This document shows positions 42,748-52,722 of a stretch of 64,000 nt of DNA, in pieces (position 1 is the first letter of the stretch; each line of letters opens with the position of its first letter). A program made the translations under genes and the position numbers. Below the pieces are notes generated by a model, which was not told the DNA's origin, did not search any database, and saw only the letters and a list, made by a program, of their open reading frames with translations. This DNA is from Pedobacter sp. MC2016-14 (lineage in GTDB: Bacteria; Bacteroidota; Bacteroidia; Sphingobacteriales; Sphingobacteriaceae). The DNA is taken from positions 620,001 through 684,000 of the forward strand of contig NZ_JAJMPA010000001.1 of NCBI RefSeq assembly GCF_020991475.1, given 5' to 3'.

Positions 42748-44280
42748 TTAAAACTGTACACCAACCGGGCCGCTTGGATCGCTCTCATTTTTTAACCTGT
42801 CTAATGCCGTTAAAAGGTAGTTGTACCTTTTACCTTTTTCTACACTGGTATCTATAAAAGACGTAAAATCTTCAAAGCTAATTTTCAAAATATACCTGGG
42901 GTCTAAGATACCAGGCTTTTCACCCTCGTTAAATCTATAAATTACATAACCGGAGGCAGTTTCCCCATCTTTAGCTTTTAAAGGCTGGTCCCATTTCAGA
43001 TGAACACCATCCTTCATTACTTCTGCGCTAAAGCTTTGCGGTGCATTAGGGACCACATCATCCAGCCAGGGCATTTGAGGGGGCAGTGCCGGGTATTTAT
43101 AAAGGTTATTTTTTAAGGAGTCATTTAGTGCGCGGGCAACTGTGGTAAACGATTTTGAGCTAAAAAACACACTTCCCTGTACCCGGTTATTGTTCCTGAT
43201 GTAACGAATCTGGTCTGGAATCTGAGCAGGTAAACGCCATGCTGCTTCCGCTTTCTGGTTAACCAGATAAGCAGCTTGCCCAATGTATAAATGCCTTCCA
43301 AATGTATTGTTGCTCCACCAGTTTACCAAAGTATCAAAAGGAGCGGCTTTTCTGGTAAAGCTAAAATATACCTGCGGATTGATGTAGTCTACCCATCCTT
43401 CTTTTACCCATTTCCTTGAATCGGCAAATAATTCCTCATAATTAGACATTCCGCTTGTTTTTGAACCCAGACTATCCTCCCTAAAGTTTCTCCAGATGCC
43501 AAAGGGACTAATACCGAATTTGACATGCTTTTTATAGTGATGGATACTATCATCCAACGTTTTAATTAACACATCAACATTGTTCCTGCGCCAGTCGGCG
43601 ATATTTGCAAAATCAGCACCATATTTACTAAAGGTATTTGCATCATTGATGCGCTGTCCAGCAATCTGGTAAGGATAAAAGTAGTCGTCAAAATGGATCC
43701 CGTCCACGTCGTAACCTTTTACCACATCCAATACTACCTGCACAATATATTCCCTAACTTCAGGCAATCCGGGATCAAATTGCTTTTTGCCACCATAGGT
43801 AAAGAACAACTCTGGCCTTTTATTGGTCATGTGGTCCGGACTTACCACTTCATTTGCACCCATAGTTGCCCTGTAAGGATTAAACCAGGCATGCAATTCC
43901 ATCCCTCTGAAATGAGCTTCTTTAATTGCAAAAGCCAATGGATCATAACCGGGAGCCGGGGCCACACCTTGTTTACCCATCAAATACCTGCTCCAGGGCT
44001 CCCTGGATTTGCTGTAAAAAGCATCAGCGGTGGGTCTAACCTGCAGCATAACGGCATTCATACCATTGCTTTTGTGCAGTTCAAGCAGCCCAATTAATTC
44101 TTGTTTTTGCTGATCAGCTGATAAGCCGGGCTTGGAAGGCCAGTCTATATTTGCTACGGTTGCTACCCAAACGCCTCTGAATTCGCGTTTTGGATTAATT
44201 TTTGCAGGCATTTGCCCATACAAAGAAGTCGTGATAGAAATTGTTGCAACAAGAGCTGCATAAACAATGTTTTTAAACAT
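42748..44280 (-). CDS. Family 10-like glycosyl hydrolase (GHL10/YngK type) with C-terminal FN3-like domain
   Basis: The 510-residue protein has a signal peptide (ends TSLYGQ) and a TIM-barrel opening REFRGVWVATVANIDWPS, then MNAVMLQVRPTADAFY, MELHAWFNPYR and YDVDGIHFDDYFYP, all typical of the DUF187/GHL10 family. Residues about 410-505 form a fibronectin III-like domain (APQSFSAEVMKDGVHLKWDQ). Members are often involved in peptidoglycan or amino-sugar glycan turnover; substrate here is unknown. It lies just upstream of the xylan regulator but has no copy of the operator before it, so it is probably not part of that regulon. Confidence 0.82.
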   Translation of the reverse strand: MFKNIVYAALVATISITTSLYGQMPAKINPKREFRGVWVATVANIDWPSKPGLSADQQKQELIGLLELHKSNGMNAVMLQVRPTADAFYSKSREPWSRYLMGKQGVAPAPGYDPLAFAIKEAHFRGMELHAWFNPYRATMGANEVVSPDHMTNKRPELFFTYGGKKQFDPGLPEVREYIVQVVLDVVKGYDVDGIHFDDYFYPYQIAGQRINDANTFSKYGADFANIADWRRNNVDVLIKTLDDSIHHYKKHVKFGISPFGIWRNFREDSLGSKTSGMSNYEELFADSRKWVKEGWVDYINPQVYFSFTRKAAPFDTLVNWWSNNTFGRHLYIGQAAYLVNQKAEAAWRLPAQIPDQIRYIRNNNRVQGSVFFSSKSFTTVARALNDSLKNNLYKYPALPPQMPWLDDVVPNAPQSFSAEVMKDGVHLKWDQPLKAKDGETASGYVIYRFNEGEKPGILDPRYILKISFEDFTSFIDTSVEKGKRYNYLLTALDRLKNESDPSGPVGVQF

Positions 44281-44461
44281 TTTAAGATGTTTGGTGAACG
44301 ATAGGATTATTTGTGTATCTACAGCAAGTAACGATTTTTTTTAGTGTCTGATACAATTTGAGACGATTTTTTGTTAATTATTATTTTTTTTACACTATGT
44401 TCGCCCCCCTCAGGGAGGAAAAAATAAAGAATTTAAGGCGTAATAACTGATTTTGATTGAA

Positions 44462-45370
44462 ATGCTAGAGAAAAAAGATGCTATAAACAGAGGTGATCGC
44501 AATAAAATATATTTTCTAATAGTTGTAATTGCTGCTTTATTAGGTACCAATGCGTATTTGTTTTTCAAAGACAAACACGAAAGTGAACGCTTTGTTACGG
44601 TCAATACTGAAAAAGATCGTCTTAAGCTTGAGGTGGAGAAAATTGAAGTTGAACTAGAGCGTGTTAATATCATTAATGTTTCTTTAAATGAGAAGCTCAT
44701 CAGTGATCAAAAACTGGCCAGAGATAAAATAGCCGAGTTAAAACTTGCACTTGAAAAGGGACAGCTGACAAAAGGTGAGCTTGTTAAAGCTCAGGATGAG
44801 GTAAAACAGCTCAAAGAATTTGTAAAAAACTTTAATGATGAAATAGCCAGGCTTAACAAAGAGAACCTGTTCCTGAAAACGGAGAGAGACAGCCTGATCA
44901 AATCTGTATCTGCGGTAAATGAACGCGCTGAAAAACTTGCGCAAAAAAACTCCGAGCTTAACGCAAAAGTAAAAAGTGGCGCTGCCCTTAAGGCTTATAA
45001 TGTAATTACTACTGCTTACAAAGTTAAAAGTAGTGGTAAAAATGTGGAAGTTACCAAAGCCAGCACTGCTAAAAAACTTACGGTTTACTTTAACATTGCA
45101 GCCAATACCCTGGCAGAAAAAGATTACCACAACATTTACCTCAGGGTATTTGACCCTGCGGGTAACCTGATTGCAAATGAGAACAATATGTTTGTGGCAG
45201 ATGGCCAGGAAATGCAGTATAGCGATATGATTAGCATTTCTTACAACAATGACAATACGGCTTATAAAATAGATTGGGTAAACCCAATTCCTTTCATCAA
45301 AGGCAGCTATTCCGTAATTCTTTATGCAGATGGATTTACAATGGGCAAATCATCTGTGATTTTAAAATAG
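44462..45370 (+). CDS. Membrane-anchored coiled-coil protein of unknown function
   Basis: The 302-residue protein has a short cytoplasmic start (MLEKKDAINRGDRN), one membrane helix (about 17-35; IYFLIVVIAALLGTNAYLFF), a long coiled coil (about 40-165) rich in Glu, Lys and Leu, and a C-terminal beta-rich domain (about 180-302; VYFNIAANTLAEKDYHN is its style, with YSVILYADGF near the end). Similar proteins are common in Sphingobacteriaceae but I know no assigned role. The ATG at 44462 is used instead of a TTG at 44453. It converges on the histidine kinase gene with two bases between stops. Confidence 0.7.
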   Translation: MLEKKDAINRGDRNKIYFLIVVIAALLGTNAYLFFKDKHESERFVTVNTEKDRLKLEVEKIEVELERVNIINVSLNEKLISDQKLARDKIAELKLALEKGQLTKGELVKAQDEVKQLKEFVKNFNDEIARLNKENLFLKTERDSLIKSVSAVNERAEKLAQKNSELNAKVKSGAALKAYNVITTAYKVKSSGKNVEVTKASTAKKLTVYFNIAANTLAEKDYHNIYLRVFDPAGNLIANENNMFVADGQEMQYSDMISISYNNDNTAYKIDWVNPIPFIKGSYSVILYADGFTMGKSSVILK

Positions 45371-45372
45371 GT

Positions 45373-48300
45373 TTAGACCAAGGGAAAACTCAGGTAAAAA
45401 GTAGTCCCTGCTTCGGGTACTGATTTAAAATCAATTGTACCTCCTGCATTTTCTATCGCCTGTTTCACAAATGCTAAACCTAATCCAGTGCCTGAAGAGT
45501 TGGTGGTAAAATTAGGTGCAAAGATTTTGTCCTGTAAATCCGGATCAATACCCTTGCCATTGTCTTTGATCTCCACCCATACGGTGTCCTTATCATTGTT
45601 AATCCGGATAGAGATTATACTTTCCCCTTCTACTGTAGCTTCAATTGCATTTTTGAGGAGGTTACTAAAACTCCTCACCAATTGATCCTTATCACCTAAA
45701 ATATGTGGCACACGATCAGTTAAATTGAGTATCCTGATTTCCGCAGGTTCATCTGCAAACAAATCCTTAGAGCGGGAAATAATTGGCAGGAGCATGAGTT
45801 TTTCAAGCTTTGCGTCTGGCATCTTTGCAAAATTGCTAAACTCCGAAGCAATATTAGCCAGGGTATCAATCTGCTCAATAAAAGACTTATTGAAGCGTTC
45901 AAATTTCTTTTCAAAATTAGGATCCTTCTCCCGCCATGATTTTTCCAGCAGCTGCACACCAAGTTTAAGCGGTGTAAGCGGATTTTTAATCTCATGCGCT
46001 ACCTGCTTAGCCATTTCACGCCAGGCACTTTCCCGCTCTGACCGCGCAAGGCGAGCAGCACTTTCCTCCAGTGCAGCAATCATCTTATTATATTCCTTTA
46101 CCAGCGCACCAATTTCATCATGGCGTGCCCATTGGATAGGCTTGTTCTTTTGTCCGAGCTTAGTCTTTCTGATGCTCTCCTGAATAAAAGTAAGCGGATT
46201 GGTAATTTGATTGGCCAGAAACACAGCCAGTACACCAATAGCTACAAATACCAGGGCGTAAATATTAATCAGGGTATTGATAAATAAGCCAATTTTAGCC
46301 TGATAGTCTGCCTCGTTACCATAATAGGCAAGGCCTACATATGCTACTGTCTGGTTTTGTGCATTTCTAATCGGCGCATAGGCAGAAGAATAAATAAATG
46401 AGCCTATTTTCTCTGCAGGGTTCAGGTAATCTGAACGTTGTACCTGGTGCAGGTACACATAGGCTTTTGGACCCATTTTAGGTGATATAATGCCATATTC
46501 AAACATTTTAGGCAAAGAGGTGTACAGCAAATTACCATTGATATCAAACAGGTTTAAAAAGGAGGCATTGACATTAGCAAACTGATTAAAATCTACTTTT
46601 GACTGTTCCGTGATTGCAGGGATTCCTGTATTAAAGATTTGTTTTTCATACGAAAGCTGCACCTTTCTTATTTTTTCCTTCACCAAATCATCTTGTTGCT
46701 TCCGGTATTCTGAACTAATGTAGAAAAAAGTAGTCCAACCAACAATTAAAAGCGTTGCCACTACAGACAGTACAATAGAAAACTGGATGCGTGTCTTATA
46801 CAGGATCTTATTTGCGTTAATCATCAAAGACCTGTTGATGTTAAACCAACCACCCCAGCTTTCGTCAATATTTCTCATTAGCCAGATACAGATGTAAAGG
46901 GCTACGGAAAACAGCGTAAACACCAGAAAAAAGAATGATAAGGTGGCTAACCTCACTACATAATCGGTTTTTTCTTTACTGATCACAATCACCTTTGTAG
47001 AACTTGGCATGTAAACCAGATGATTATATCCGGTAGTATCGTCAAGGTACAAAGCTTCGCCAGGTGTATGCTTAAAATCTGTGTTATCCAGCTTATAGGT
47101 AAACTTTCCTGATTGCCCTATTAAACGTCCGTTATTATAAAACGCCAGGGAATACTTGTCATAATCTTCATCGCTTTTTATTTTGCCATCCATTAACAAT
47201 TCCGGAAACTGACTATTGTAATTGTATTGCTGCGATTTAAATTCAATTACCATTGTTCCTAACACGCGGTTATGTTCAAATACAGGTACAATACCAAAAT
47301 AATTTTGGTATCCAAACGTATCATTTAGCCGATAAAAGAAATTGGAAACCTTAACTGATCCTGCCTTAACTAAACTTTTGTAATGGCTCAGCGGTACTCT
47401 CTCATTATTTTTAATAGAAGAATCCTGACTGTTAAACTCATACAAATTGTACTCAAACTGCGATAAGTATCCATCTAAAAACTTTTTGTCTATAAAGTTC
47501 TGCAATACCCTGTTCCTGTTTGGAAGGGGCTTTTTAAAGTAACTGACAATAAAGGGGTCAGAAGACAATCCCCTTTCTAAACTCTCTACAGAATTAATAA
47601 TTTTAGGATCATCACTGGATTGCAACTTCTGGGCAATAAGATACCGGTGGTTTCTTTCCTTAATATCGTTATACCGTTGGTATTTAATGGAAGAAATTAA
47701 AGCAATACAGAAAAATAAAGCCGCATAAACCCCTATAGAAAACTTATCTTCCTTCACATATCGGTTGTATCCCATTAATAAGATAAACAAAGCAAAAGCA
47801 ATAAAAAACACCGTAAACTCAGTGTTTATACGATATATGAAATAGGCCAGAAAAGCCGTCAAAAACAAAATAAGCCGTTCCCTGTTCGTCGTGTTCAAGG
47901 ATTTCGAGAGTTGCAAAAAGATGCTGGCAATAAGATAAATGTTAAACCAGACCAGGCATAAAATAACAATACAGACCCAGCTGATCCAGTCCAGGTTGAT
48001 GATATTGGTGATGTCAAAATTGATCTTTGAATTATACACCAGACCAAAAAATATGCTGTCCAATACAAACGCAAGGCCACTAAACGCAATAAGTAATAAA
48101 AGCTGGATTATCCAGGCGGCAACTTTGCTTTCCCTTAACCTTTGAGGCAAACGGTAACCATCTTTATAGGTATACATAAAAAGTGTTATCCAGGTTATGG
48201 CAACAACGTTAAGCAAGAAATCTCCCAGGGAGGGCATAAAAAAGCTCTCTGCATAAATATAGGGCTTAAAGATTGCTAGGTTAAACTGGTGATTGAACCA

Positions 48301-49080
48301 TCCAAACTGCAAATCTGTAAGTCTGATGAGGACAAAAACACCAGCCATTAGCAGGGTAGCAAGCGTATGATGCCCTCTTTTTGCAAGCCATGCACAAAAA
48401 GAATTTACAAAAAGAGAGAAACTAAAAAGCCCGACTACCCAGAGCCAAAATTCGACAGAAGCATATAAATTAGTAGAATAAGCTGCATTCAGCTTTACTT
48501 CAAACAACAATTTTCCTTCCGCGCTCTTAATGCCGTATACCTCATCGTCTGTAAAGGAGGCCATGGTAAGTGCCCCGGAAGGGGACAGTTTTGTGTCAAT
48601 TTCATTTTTCAGGTACCTGTTTTCAATTACAAACTGATTTTTAACATCAATTAGAAAAATGAAAGCAAAATTACCCTGAGTTTTTTTGATGACTTCATAC
48701 CAGCCATTGGCCAACTGTAAAAATGAAGTACCCTCCTTAACCATATCAGGGAGGGGCATTACAGCCTTATAACTGCTCCAAAACTGCAACTCCCCATGCT
48801 CATAAACCAGGAGATTGATACCCTGAGCCCTATAACTGTTGATGAATTGCATGGCGGCAGCTTCATTTACGTGAAGCTGCTTTGCCATAGTAAGCTGACT
48901 TTTGTTAGAAAGAAAATTATGAACCAGCCTTTCGCTGGCATTCAGGTTTTTTTGAAGCAGTGCTGCTTCATGGGCCAATAAGTCTTTTTTGGTTACGGAA
49001 TGTTTTAAGGAAATTGCGGTTACAATACAGCACATCCCTAAAATAAGCAACAAAAACCTTATTTTGCCTCCAATGCTCAT
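45373..49080 (-). CDS. Large NtrY-like membrane sensor histidine kinase
   Basis: The 1235-residue protein has one N-terminal helix (about 9-25), an extracytoplasmic segment, a cluster of helices (about 205-480), another large extracytoplasmic region, further helices (near 740, 810 and 960), a HAMP-like linker, and a HisKA/HATPase core. The phospho-acceptor is His1029 in QVAHEIKNPLTPLK. ATP-binding blocks are NLLKNAIEA, DNGKGIDPDL and SGTGLGLAFVK. Ligand is unknown and no response regulator is adjacent. Its ATG overlaps the fabD stop by one base (TAATG), so it is translated with a fatty-acid synthesis enzyme. Confidence 0.9.
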   Translation of the reverse strand: MSIGGKIRFLLLILGMCCIVTAISLKHSVTKKDLLAHEAALLQKNLNASERLVHNFLSNKSQLTMAKQLHVNEAAAMQFINSYRAQGINLLVYEHGELQFWSSYKAVMPLPDMVKEGTSFLQLANGWYEVIKKTQGNFAFIFLIDVKNQFVIENRYLKNEIDTKLSPSGALTMASFTDDEVYGIKSAEGKLLFEVKLNAAYSTNLYASVEFWLWVVGLFSFSLFVNSFCAWLAKRGHHTLATLLMAGVFVLIRLTDLQFGWFNHQFNLAIFKPYIYAESFFMPSLGDFLLNVVAITWITLFMYTYKDGYRLPQRLRESKVAAWIIQLLLLIAFSGLAFVLDSIFFGLVYNSKINFDITNIINLDWISWVCIVILCLVWFNIYLIASIFLQLSKSLNTTNRERLILFLTAFLAYFIYRINTEFTVFFIAFALFILLMGYNRYVKEDKFSIGVYAALFFCIALISSIKYQRYNDIKERNHRYLIAQKLQSSDDPKIINSVESLERGLSSDPFIVSYFKKPLPNRNRVLQNFIDKKFLDGYLSQFEYNLYEFNSQDSSIKNNERVPLSHYKSLVKAGSVKVSNFFYRLNDTFGYQNYFGIVPVFEHNRVLGTMVIEFKSQQYNYNSQFPELLMDGKIKSDEDYDKYSLAFYNNGRLIGQSGKFTYKLDNTDFKHTPGEALYLDDTTGYNHLVYMPSSTKVIVISKEKTDYVVRLATLSFFFLVFTLFSVALYICIWLMRNIDESWGGWFNINRSLMINANKILYKTRIQFSIVLSVVATLLIVGWTTFFYISSEYRKQQDDLVKEKIRKVQLSYEKQIFNTGIPAITEQSKVDFNQFANVNASFLNLFDINGNLLYTSLPKMFEYGIISPKMGPKAYVYLHQVQRSDYLNPAEKIGSFIYSSAYAPIRNAQNQTVAYVGLAYYGNEADYQAKIGLFINTLINIYALVFVAIGVLAVFLANQITNPLTFIQESIRKTKLGQKNKPIQWARHDEIGALVKEYNKMIAALEESAARLARSERESAWREMAKQVAHEIKNPLTPLKLGVQLLEKSWREKDPNFEKKFERFNKSFIEQIDTLANIASEFSNFAKMPDAKLEKLMLLPIISRSKDLFADEPAEIRILNLTDRVPHILGDKDQLVRSFSNLLKNAIEATVEGESIISIRINNDKDTVWVEIKDNGKGIDPDLQDKIFAPNFTTNSSGTGLGLAFVKQAIENAGGTIDFKSVPEAGTTFYLSFPLV

Positions 49081-49961
49081 TAAGCTACAGTTGCACTGCT
49101 TGTTTTAACTTCTCTGCTTACTTTTTTTACCAGACCCTGTAGTACGTTGCCTGGTCCAACCTCAACAAAATCAGTTGCACCATCGGCCAGCATTTTTTCA
49201 ACAGTTTGGGTCCAGCGTACAGCGCCGGTAAGTTGCTTAATCAGGTTTAATTTAATCTTTTCAGGATCTGTATTGGGAACAGGATCAACATTCTGATAGA
49301 TTGGACATACAGGTGAAAGTATGGTGGTTTGCTCAATAGCTTCTTGTAACTCAACTCTTGCTGGCTCCATTAGCGGAGAATGGAAGGCACCGCCAACATT
49401 TAACTTTAGTGCTCTTTTAGCACCCGCTTCAGTAAGTTTTTGGCAAGCCAGATCAACGCCTTCAATACTGCCCGAAATCACCAACTGGCCAGGGCAGTTG
49501 TAATTTGCCGCCACCACAACTTCATTAATATCATTACAAATGTTTTCTACTACCTCATCGGCAAGACCAAGAATAGCCGCCATAGTAGATGGCTGCAATT
49601 CACAGGCCTTTTGCATTGCATTGGCACGTGCAATCACTAACCTCAATCCGTCTTCAAAAGATAGCGCATTTGCAGCTACCAATGCAGAAAACTCGCCTAA
49701 TGAATGTCCGGCAACCATATCCGGCTGAAATTCCGCACCCAGCGTTTTAGCCAAAATTACCGAATGCAAAAAAACGGCTGGTTGTGTTACTTTAGTTTGT
49801 TTAAGTTCCTCTTCAGTTCCACCAAACATGATGTCGCTAATCCTGAAGCCAATAATCTCATTTGCTTTTTCAAAAAGGCTTTTTGCCAGTTCATTCTCAT
49901 ACAACTCTTTTCCCATTCCTGAAAATTGAGCACCCTGCCCCGGAAATATATATGCTTTCAT
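49080..49961 (-). CDS. fabD: Malonyl-CoA:ACP transacylase
   Basis: FabD loads malonyl groups onto acyl carrier protein for fatty acid synthesis. The 293-residue protein has FPGQGAQFSGMGKEL at the N-terminus, the nucleophile Ser87 in AGHSLGEFSAL, the arginine-containing RANAMQKAC block, and GGAFHSPLM with the catalytic histidine. Length matches the family. It is upstream of, and overlaps, a large sensor kinase gene. A palindrome TTGATC-AAA-GATCAA lies just before its ATG. Confidence 0.95.
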   Translation of the reverse strand: MKAYIFPGQGAQFSGMGKELYENELAKSLFEKANEIIGFRISDIMFGGTEEELKQTKVTQPAVFLHSVILAKTLGAEFQPDMVAGHSLGEFSALVAANALSFEDGLRLVIARANAMQKACELQPSTMAAILGLADEVVENICNDINEVVVAANYNCPGQLVISGSIEGVDLACQKLTEAGAKRALKLNVGGAFHSPLMEPARVELQEAIEQTTILSPVCPIYQNVDPVPNTDPEKIKLNLIKQLTGAVRWTQTVEKMLADGATDFVEVGPGNVLQGLVKKVSREVKTSSATVA

Positions 49962-49966
49962 ACTTA

Positions 49967-49981
49967 TTGATCAAAGATCAA
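49967..49981. repeat. Palindrome upstream of fabD
   Basis: TTGATC-AAA-GATCAA (49967-49981) is perfectly symmetric and begins six bases before the fabD ATG. A third GATCAA follows at 49990. It could be an operator or leader hairpin; no regulator is assigned. Confidence 0.4.
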
Positions 49982-50090
49982 GAAACAAGGATCAATGAGA
50001 CCTCGCAACTCAATCAAATTTATTGTTTTCTTAAAGGGGGATACCCCGTTGTTAATCTTTATTTTTTGCTCTTTATTCCTTATAGACTTT

Positions 50091-50726
50091 CTAGTGCAGT
50101 TTTGCTGTAATCAACCGCAAAAACTCGGCCCTTGTTTTATCACTTGCAAATCCACCAGTAAAAGCAGAGGTAGTGGTTACAGAATTTTGCTTCTGAATAC
50201 CCCTCATGGCCATACACAAATGCTGGCACTCAATCACCACAGCAACCCCGGCCGGATTTAAGGTTTCCTGAATACAATCTCTGATCTCATTGGTCAGTCT
50301 TTCCTGTACCTGTAATCTTCTTGCAAAAGCATCTACCACACGTGGAATTTTACTTAGTCCAACAATATGCCCGTTTGGAATGTAAGCAACATGGGCTTTT
50401 CCAAAAAATGGCAGCATGTGGTGTTCGCACATAGAATACACTTCTATGTCTTTGACAACCACCATCTGGCTGTAATCCTCTTTAAACATCGCAGATTTAA
50501 GTATTTCTGCAGGTTTAAGATCATACCCATGGGTAAGGTATTGCAGAGATTTAGCTACGCGTTCAGGTGTTTTTAAAAGTCCTTCACGCTCAGGATCTTC
50601 GCCAAGCTGGCTTAATATATCTGCATAATGACTGGAAATAAGTTCTGTTTTAGCACCGTTGTACCGGTCTATCTTAACATAACCTTCTTTTTCTTCGTCA
50701 AAAGCATCTTTTGTATGATTCTCCAT
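50091..50726 (-). CDS. folE: GTP cyclohydrolase I
   Basis: FolE converts GTP to 7,8-dihydroneopterin triphosphate, used for folate and for queuosine. The 211-residue protein carries [19 protein letters not shown] with the zinc-binding Cys and His, [23 protein letters not shown], and [12 protein letters not shown] with the second zinc cysteine. Length fits the family. It lies 12 bases after queD in the same direction, which suggests the product is channelled at least partly to 7-deazaguanine synthesis. Confidence 0.95.
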   Translation of the reverse strand: MENHTKDAFDEEKEGYVKIDRYNGAKTELISSHYADILSQLGEDPEREGLLKTPERVAKSLQYLTHGYDLKPAEILKSAMFKEDYSQMVVVKDIEVYSMCEHHMLPFFGKAHVAYIPNGHIVGLSKIPRVVDAFARRLQVQERLTNEIRDCIQETLNPAGVAVVIECQHLCMAMRGIQKQNSVTTTSAFTGGFASDKTRAEFLRLITAKLH

Positions 50727-50738
50727 TAGTTTTAGCTG

Positions 50739-51149
50739 TTATCCGAAATACTCAATAATATTGTTTTCGGTCTCATGAATTTTTATGCTGTGCAAATATG
50801 CACCACTTTCTTCAATAAGCGGTTGTAAGATCTCCCAAATGGCAATTGCCAGGTTCTCTGTAGAAGCCAGTTTTCCTTCCATGAAATCTACATCAAGGTT
50901 CAGGTTTCTATGATCCAGCTTATCCACCACGTGTGTATTGATGAGTACTTTTAGCCATTTAAGGTCAACTAAAAATCCAGTCTCAGGGTTAATCTCGCCT
51001 TTCACGGTAACGTAAAGCTGGTAATTATGACCATGCCAGTTTGGATTGGCACATTTCCCAAATACTTCTGCGTTTTTATCTTCAGACCAATCTGCCCGGG
51101 ATAATTTATGCGCTGCATTAAAGGATTCTCTGCGTGTTATATAAATCAT
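50739..51149 (-). CDS. queD: 6-carboxy-5,6,7,8-tetrahydropterin synthase
   Basis: QueD converts dihydroneopterin triphosphate to 6-carboxytetrahydropterin on the way to queuosine. The 136-residue protein shows FNAAHKL (first zinc His), CANPNWHGHNYQLYV with the catalytic Cys and the HGHNY zinc histidines, and KLDHRNLN. The ATG at 51149 (MIYITRRESF) gives the family length; an upstream ATG at 51221 would run into the mqnB promoter and start. It precedes folE in an operon. Confidence 0.92.
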   Translation of the reverse strand: MIYITRRESFNAAHKLSRADWSEDKNAEVFGKCANPNWHGHNYQLYVTVKGEINPETGFLVDLKWLKVLINTHVVDKLDHRNLNLDVDFMEGKLASTENLAIAIWEILQPLIEESGAYLHSIKIHETENNIIEYFG

Positions 51150-51166
51150 TATAATAGAATTGACTG

Positions 51167-51174
51167 CAAATATA
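51167..51174 (-). promoter_or_regulatory. Candidate -7 element of queD-folE
   Basis: TATATTTG on the minus strand matches TAnnTTTG, 17 bases before the queD ATG. No good -33 element is seen. The divergent mqnB gene starts only 62 bases from queD. Confidence 0.4.
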
Positions 51175-51211
51175 CGCAGAAAGGTTAAAGTAGAAAGGTT
51201 AACTTTAGCAC

Positions 51212-51844
51212 ATGAAAACATTAGTAGTGGCTGCCACTTATCAGGAAATATCCGGCTTATTTGCGCACTTTAACTGGCCCATTGAAGCTTTTGTACAAAC
51301 TAAGGATATTGATGTACTAATTACCGGCGTAGGCATGACAGCTACCGCCTTTGCCTTAGGCAGGCACCTCTCAGCCGCTTATGATCTTGTTTTAAACCTG
51401 GGGATCGCTGGTGCTTTTACACAGGAGCTTGCCTTAGGGCAGCTTGTTAATGTTACCGAAGATACATTTGCTGAACTTGGTGCAGAAGATAAGGACCAGT
51501 TTTTAACGATTGACGAACTTGGCTTTGGCGCAGGCATGTATCGCAATAATAACCCGCAGCACCTTCCTTTAGTTGCCCAACTGATTCCTGCGAAGGGCAT
51601 TACCGTAAATACAGTTCATGGCCATAAAAAAACTATTGCAGCCATATACGAGAGACTACAGCCACATACGGAGAGTATGGAAGGCGCAGCTGTATTTTAT
51701 GCCTGCGCACAACTTAGTATTCCTTGTTTACAGGTAAGGTCAATTTCCAACTATGTAGAAGAACGAAATAAAGAAAGCTGGAAGATTGGACTGGCAATTC
51801 AGAACCTTAACCAATGGGCTATCGATTTTTTGACAACCACATAA
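51212..51844 (+). CDS. mqnB: Futalosine hydrolase
   Basis: MqnB releases hypoxanthine from futalosine in the alternative menaquinone pathway. The 210-residue protein has the nucleoside-phosphorylase fold with LVVAATYQEI, DVLITGVGMTATAFALG, LNLGIAGAF, VNTVHGHKKTI and ESMEGAAVFYACAQL (the substrate-binding Glu region). Length fits MqnB rather than longer MTA/SAH nucleosidases. mqnD follows after 34 bases, supporting the assignment. The other pathway genes (mqnA, mqnC, mqnE) are not here. Confidence 0.9.
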   Translation: MKTLVVAATYQEISGLFAHFNWPIEAFVQTKDIDVLITGVGMTATAFALGRHLSAAYDLVLNLGIAGAFTQELALGQLVNVTEDTFAELGAEDKDQFLTIDELGFGAGMYRNNNPQHLPLVAQLIPAKGITVNTVHGHKKTIAAIYERLQPHTESMEGAAVFYACAQLSIPCLQVRSISNYVEERNKESWKIGLAIQNLNQWAIDFLTTT

Positions 51845-51878
51845 CCAAGCTGCGCTGTTTTGCCCTTATTTTTACCCC

Positions 51879-52721
51879 ATGAAACTTACACTTGGATTTT
51901 CTCCCTGCCCTAATGATACGTTTATTTTTGATGCCCTCATACACCATAAGATAGATACAGAAGGCCTGGAATTTGACGTATGCTTTCACGATGTTGAAAC
52001 GCTGAACCAGAAGGCTGTTAATGGCGAACTGGACATTACCAAATTGAGCTTTCATGCTTTTGCCTATGTGCTTAACCAGTATGCCTTACTTGATGCGGGC
52101 AGTGCTTTAGGATTTGGTGTCGGCCCGCTGCTCATCTCTAAAAATGAATACCTGGCCAACCATCCGGACAACCTTGCAAAAGACCTGCGGGTAGGCATTC
52201 CAGGTAAGTTAACCACAGCGAACTTTCTTTTAGGCATAGCCTTTCCGCATTTAACAGAAAAACAGGAATTGGTATTTTCTGAAATTGAGCAATCCTTACT
52301 GGACGATAAAATTGACCTTGGGTTAATTATCCATGAAAACAGATTCACCTACCAGGAAAAGGGGCTTTTTAAGGTAATGGACCTGGGTAACTATTGGGAA
52401 AAACTTACGGGCTGTGCTATCCCCCTGGGCGGCATTGTCATCAACAGAAAAATTGACCTGGAAGTTCAGCATAAAGTAAACCGACTGATACGGAAGTCTG
52501 TTGAATTTGCCTTTCAAAATCCGAAGTCTGGCCTGGATTTTATCCGTCAGCATGCGCAGGAAATGGAGGAAGAAGTGATGTATAAACACATAGATCTTTA
52601 TGTAAATAAATACTCCGTAGATCACGGTGCAGAAGGCCGAAAAGCGATAGACCTGTTATTTAGCATGGCGCAGGAAAAGGGCCTGATCCCAAAAAATGAC
52701 ATCCAGATTTACCTGGGTTAA
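51879..52721 (+). CDS. mqnD: 1,4-dihydroxy-6-naphthoate synthase
   Basis: MqnD converts cyclic dehypoxanthinyl futalosine to 1,4-dihydroxy-6-naphthoate in the futalosine route to menaquinone. The 280-residue protein has the periplasmic-binding-like fold with GFSPCPNDTFIFDAL at the start, DITKLSFHAFAYVL, GFGVGPLLISK and GLIIHENRFTY, blocks that are characteristic of the family. It is the second gene after mqnB, and its stop is one base from the convergent lipoprotein gene. Confidence 0.93.
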   Translation: MKLTLGFSPCPNDTFIFDALIHHKIDTEGLEFDVCFHDVETLNQKAVNGELDITKLSFHAFAYVLNQYALLDAGSALGFGVGPLLISKNEYLANHPDNLAKDLRVGIPGKLTTANFLLGIAFPHLTEKQELVFSEIEQSLLDDKIDLGLIIHENRFTYQEKGLFKVMDLGNYWEKLTGCAIPLGGIVINRKIDLEVQHKVNRLIRKSVEFAFQNPKSGLDFIRQHAQEMEEEVMYKHIDLYVNKYSVDHGAEGRKAIDLLFSMAQEKGLIPKNDIQIYLG

Positions 52722-52722
52722 A

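Noticed and set aside
44281..44461. A fourth LacI operator upstream of the GHL10 gene
   Set aside because: No TGCAA/TTGCA pair with the four-base spacing is present, so this gene is not assigned to the regulon.
50036..50047. GGGG-ATA-CCCC hairpin as folE terminator
   Set aside because: The stem is only four bp with a three-base loop and a weak T-run, so it cannot be supported as a terminator.
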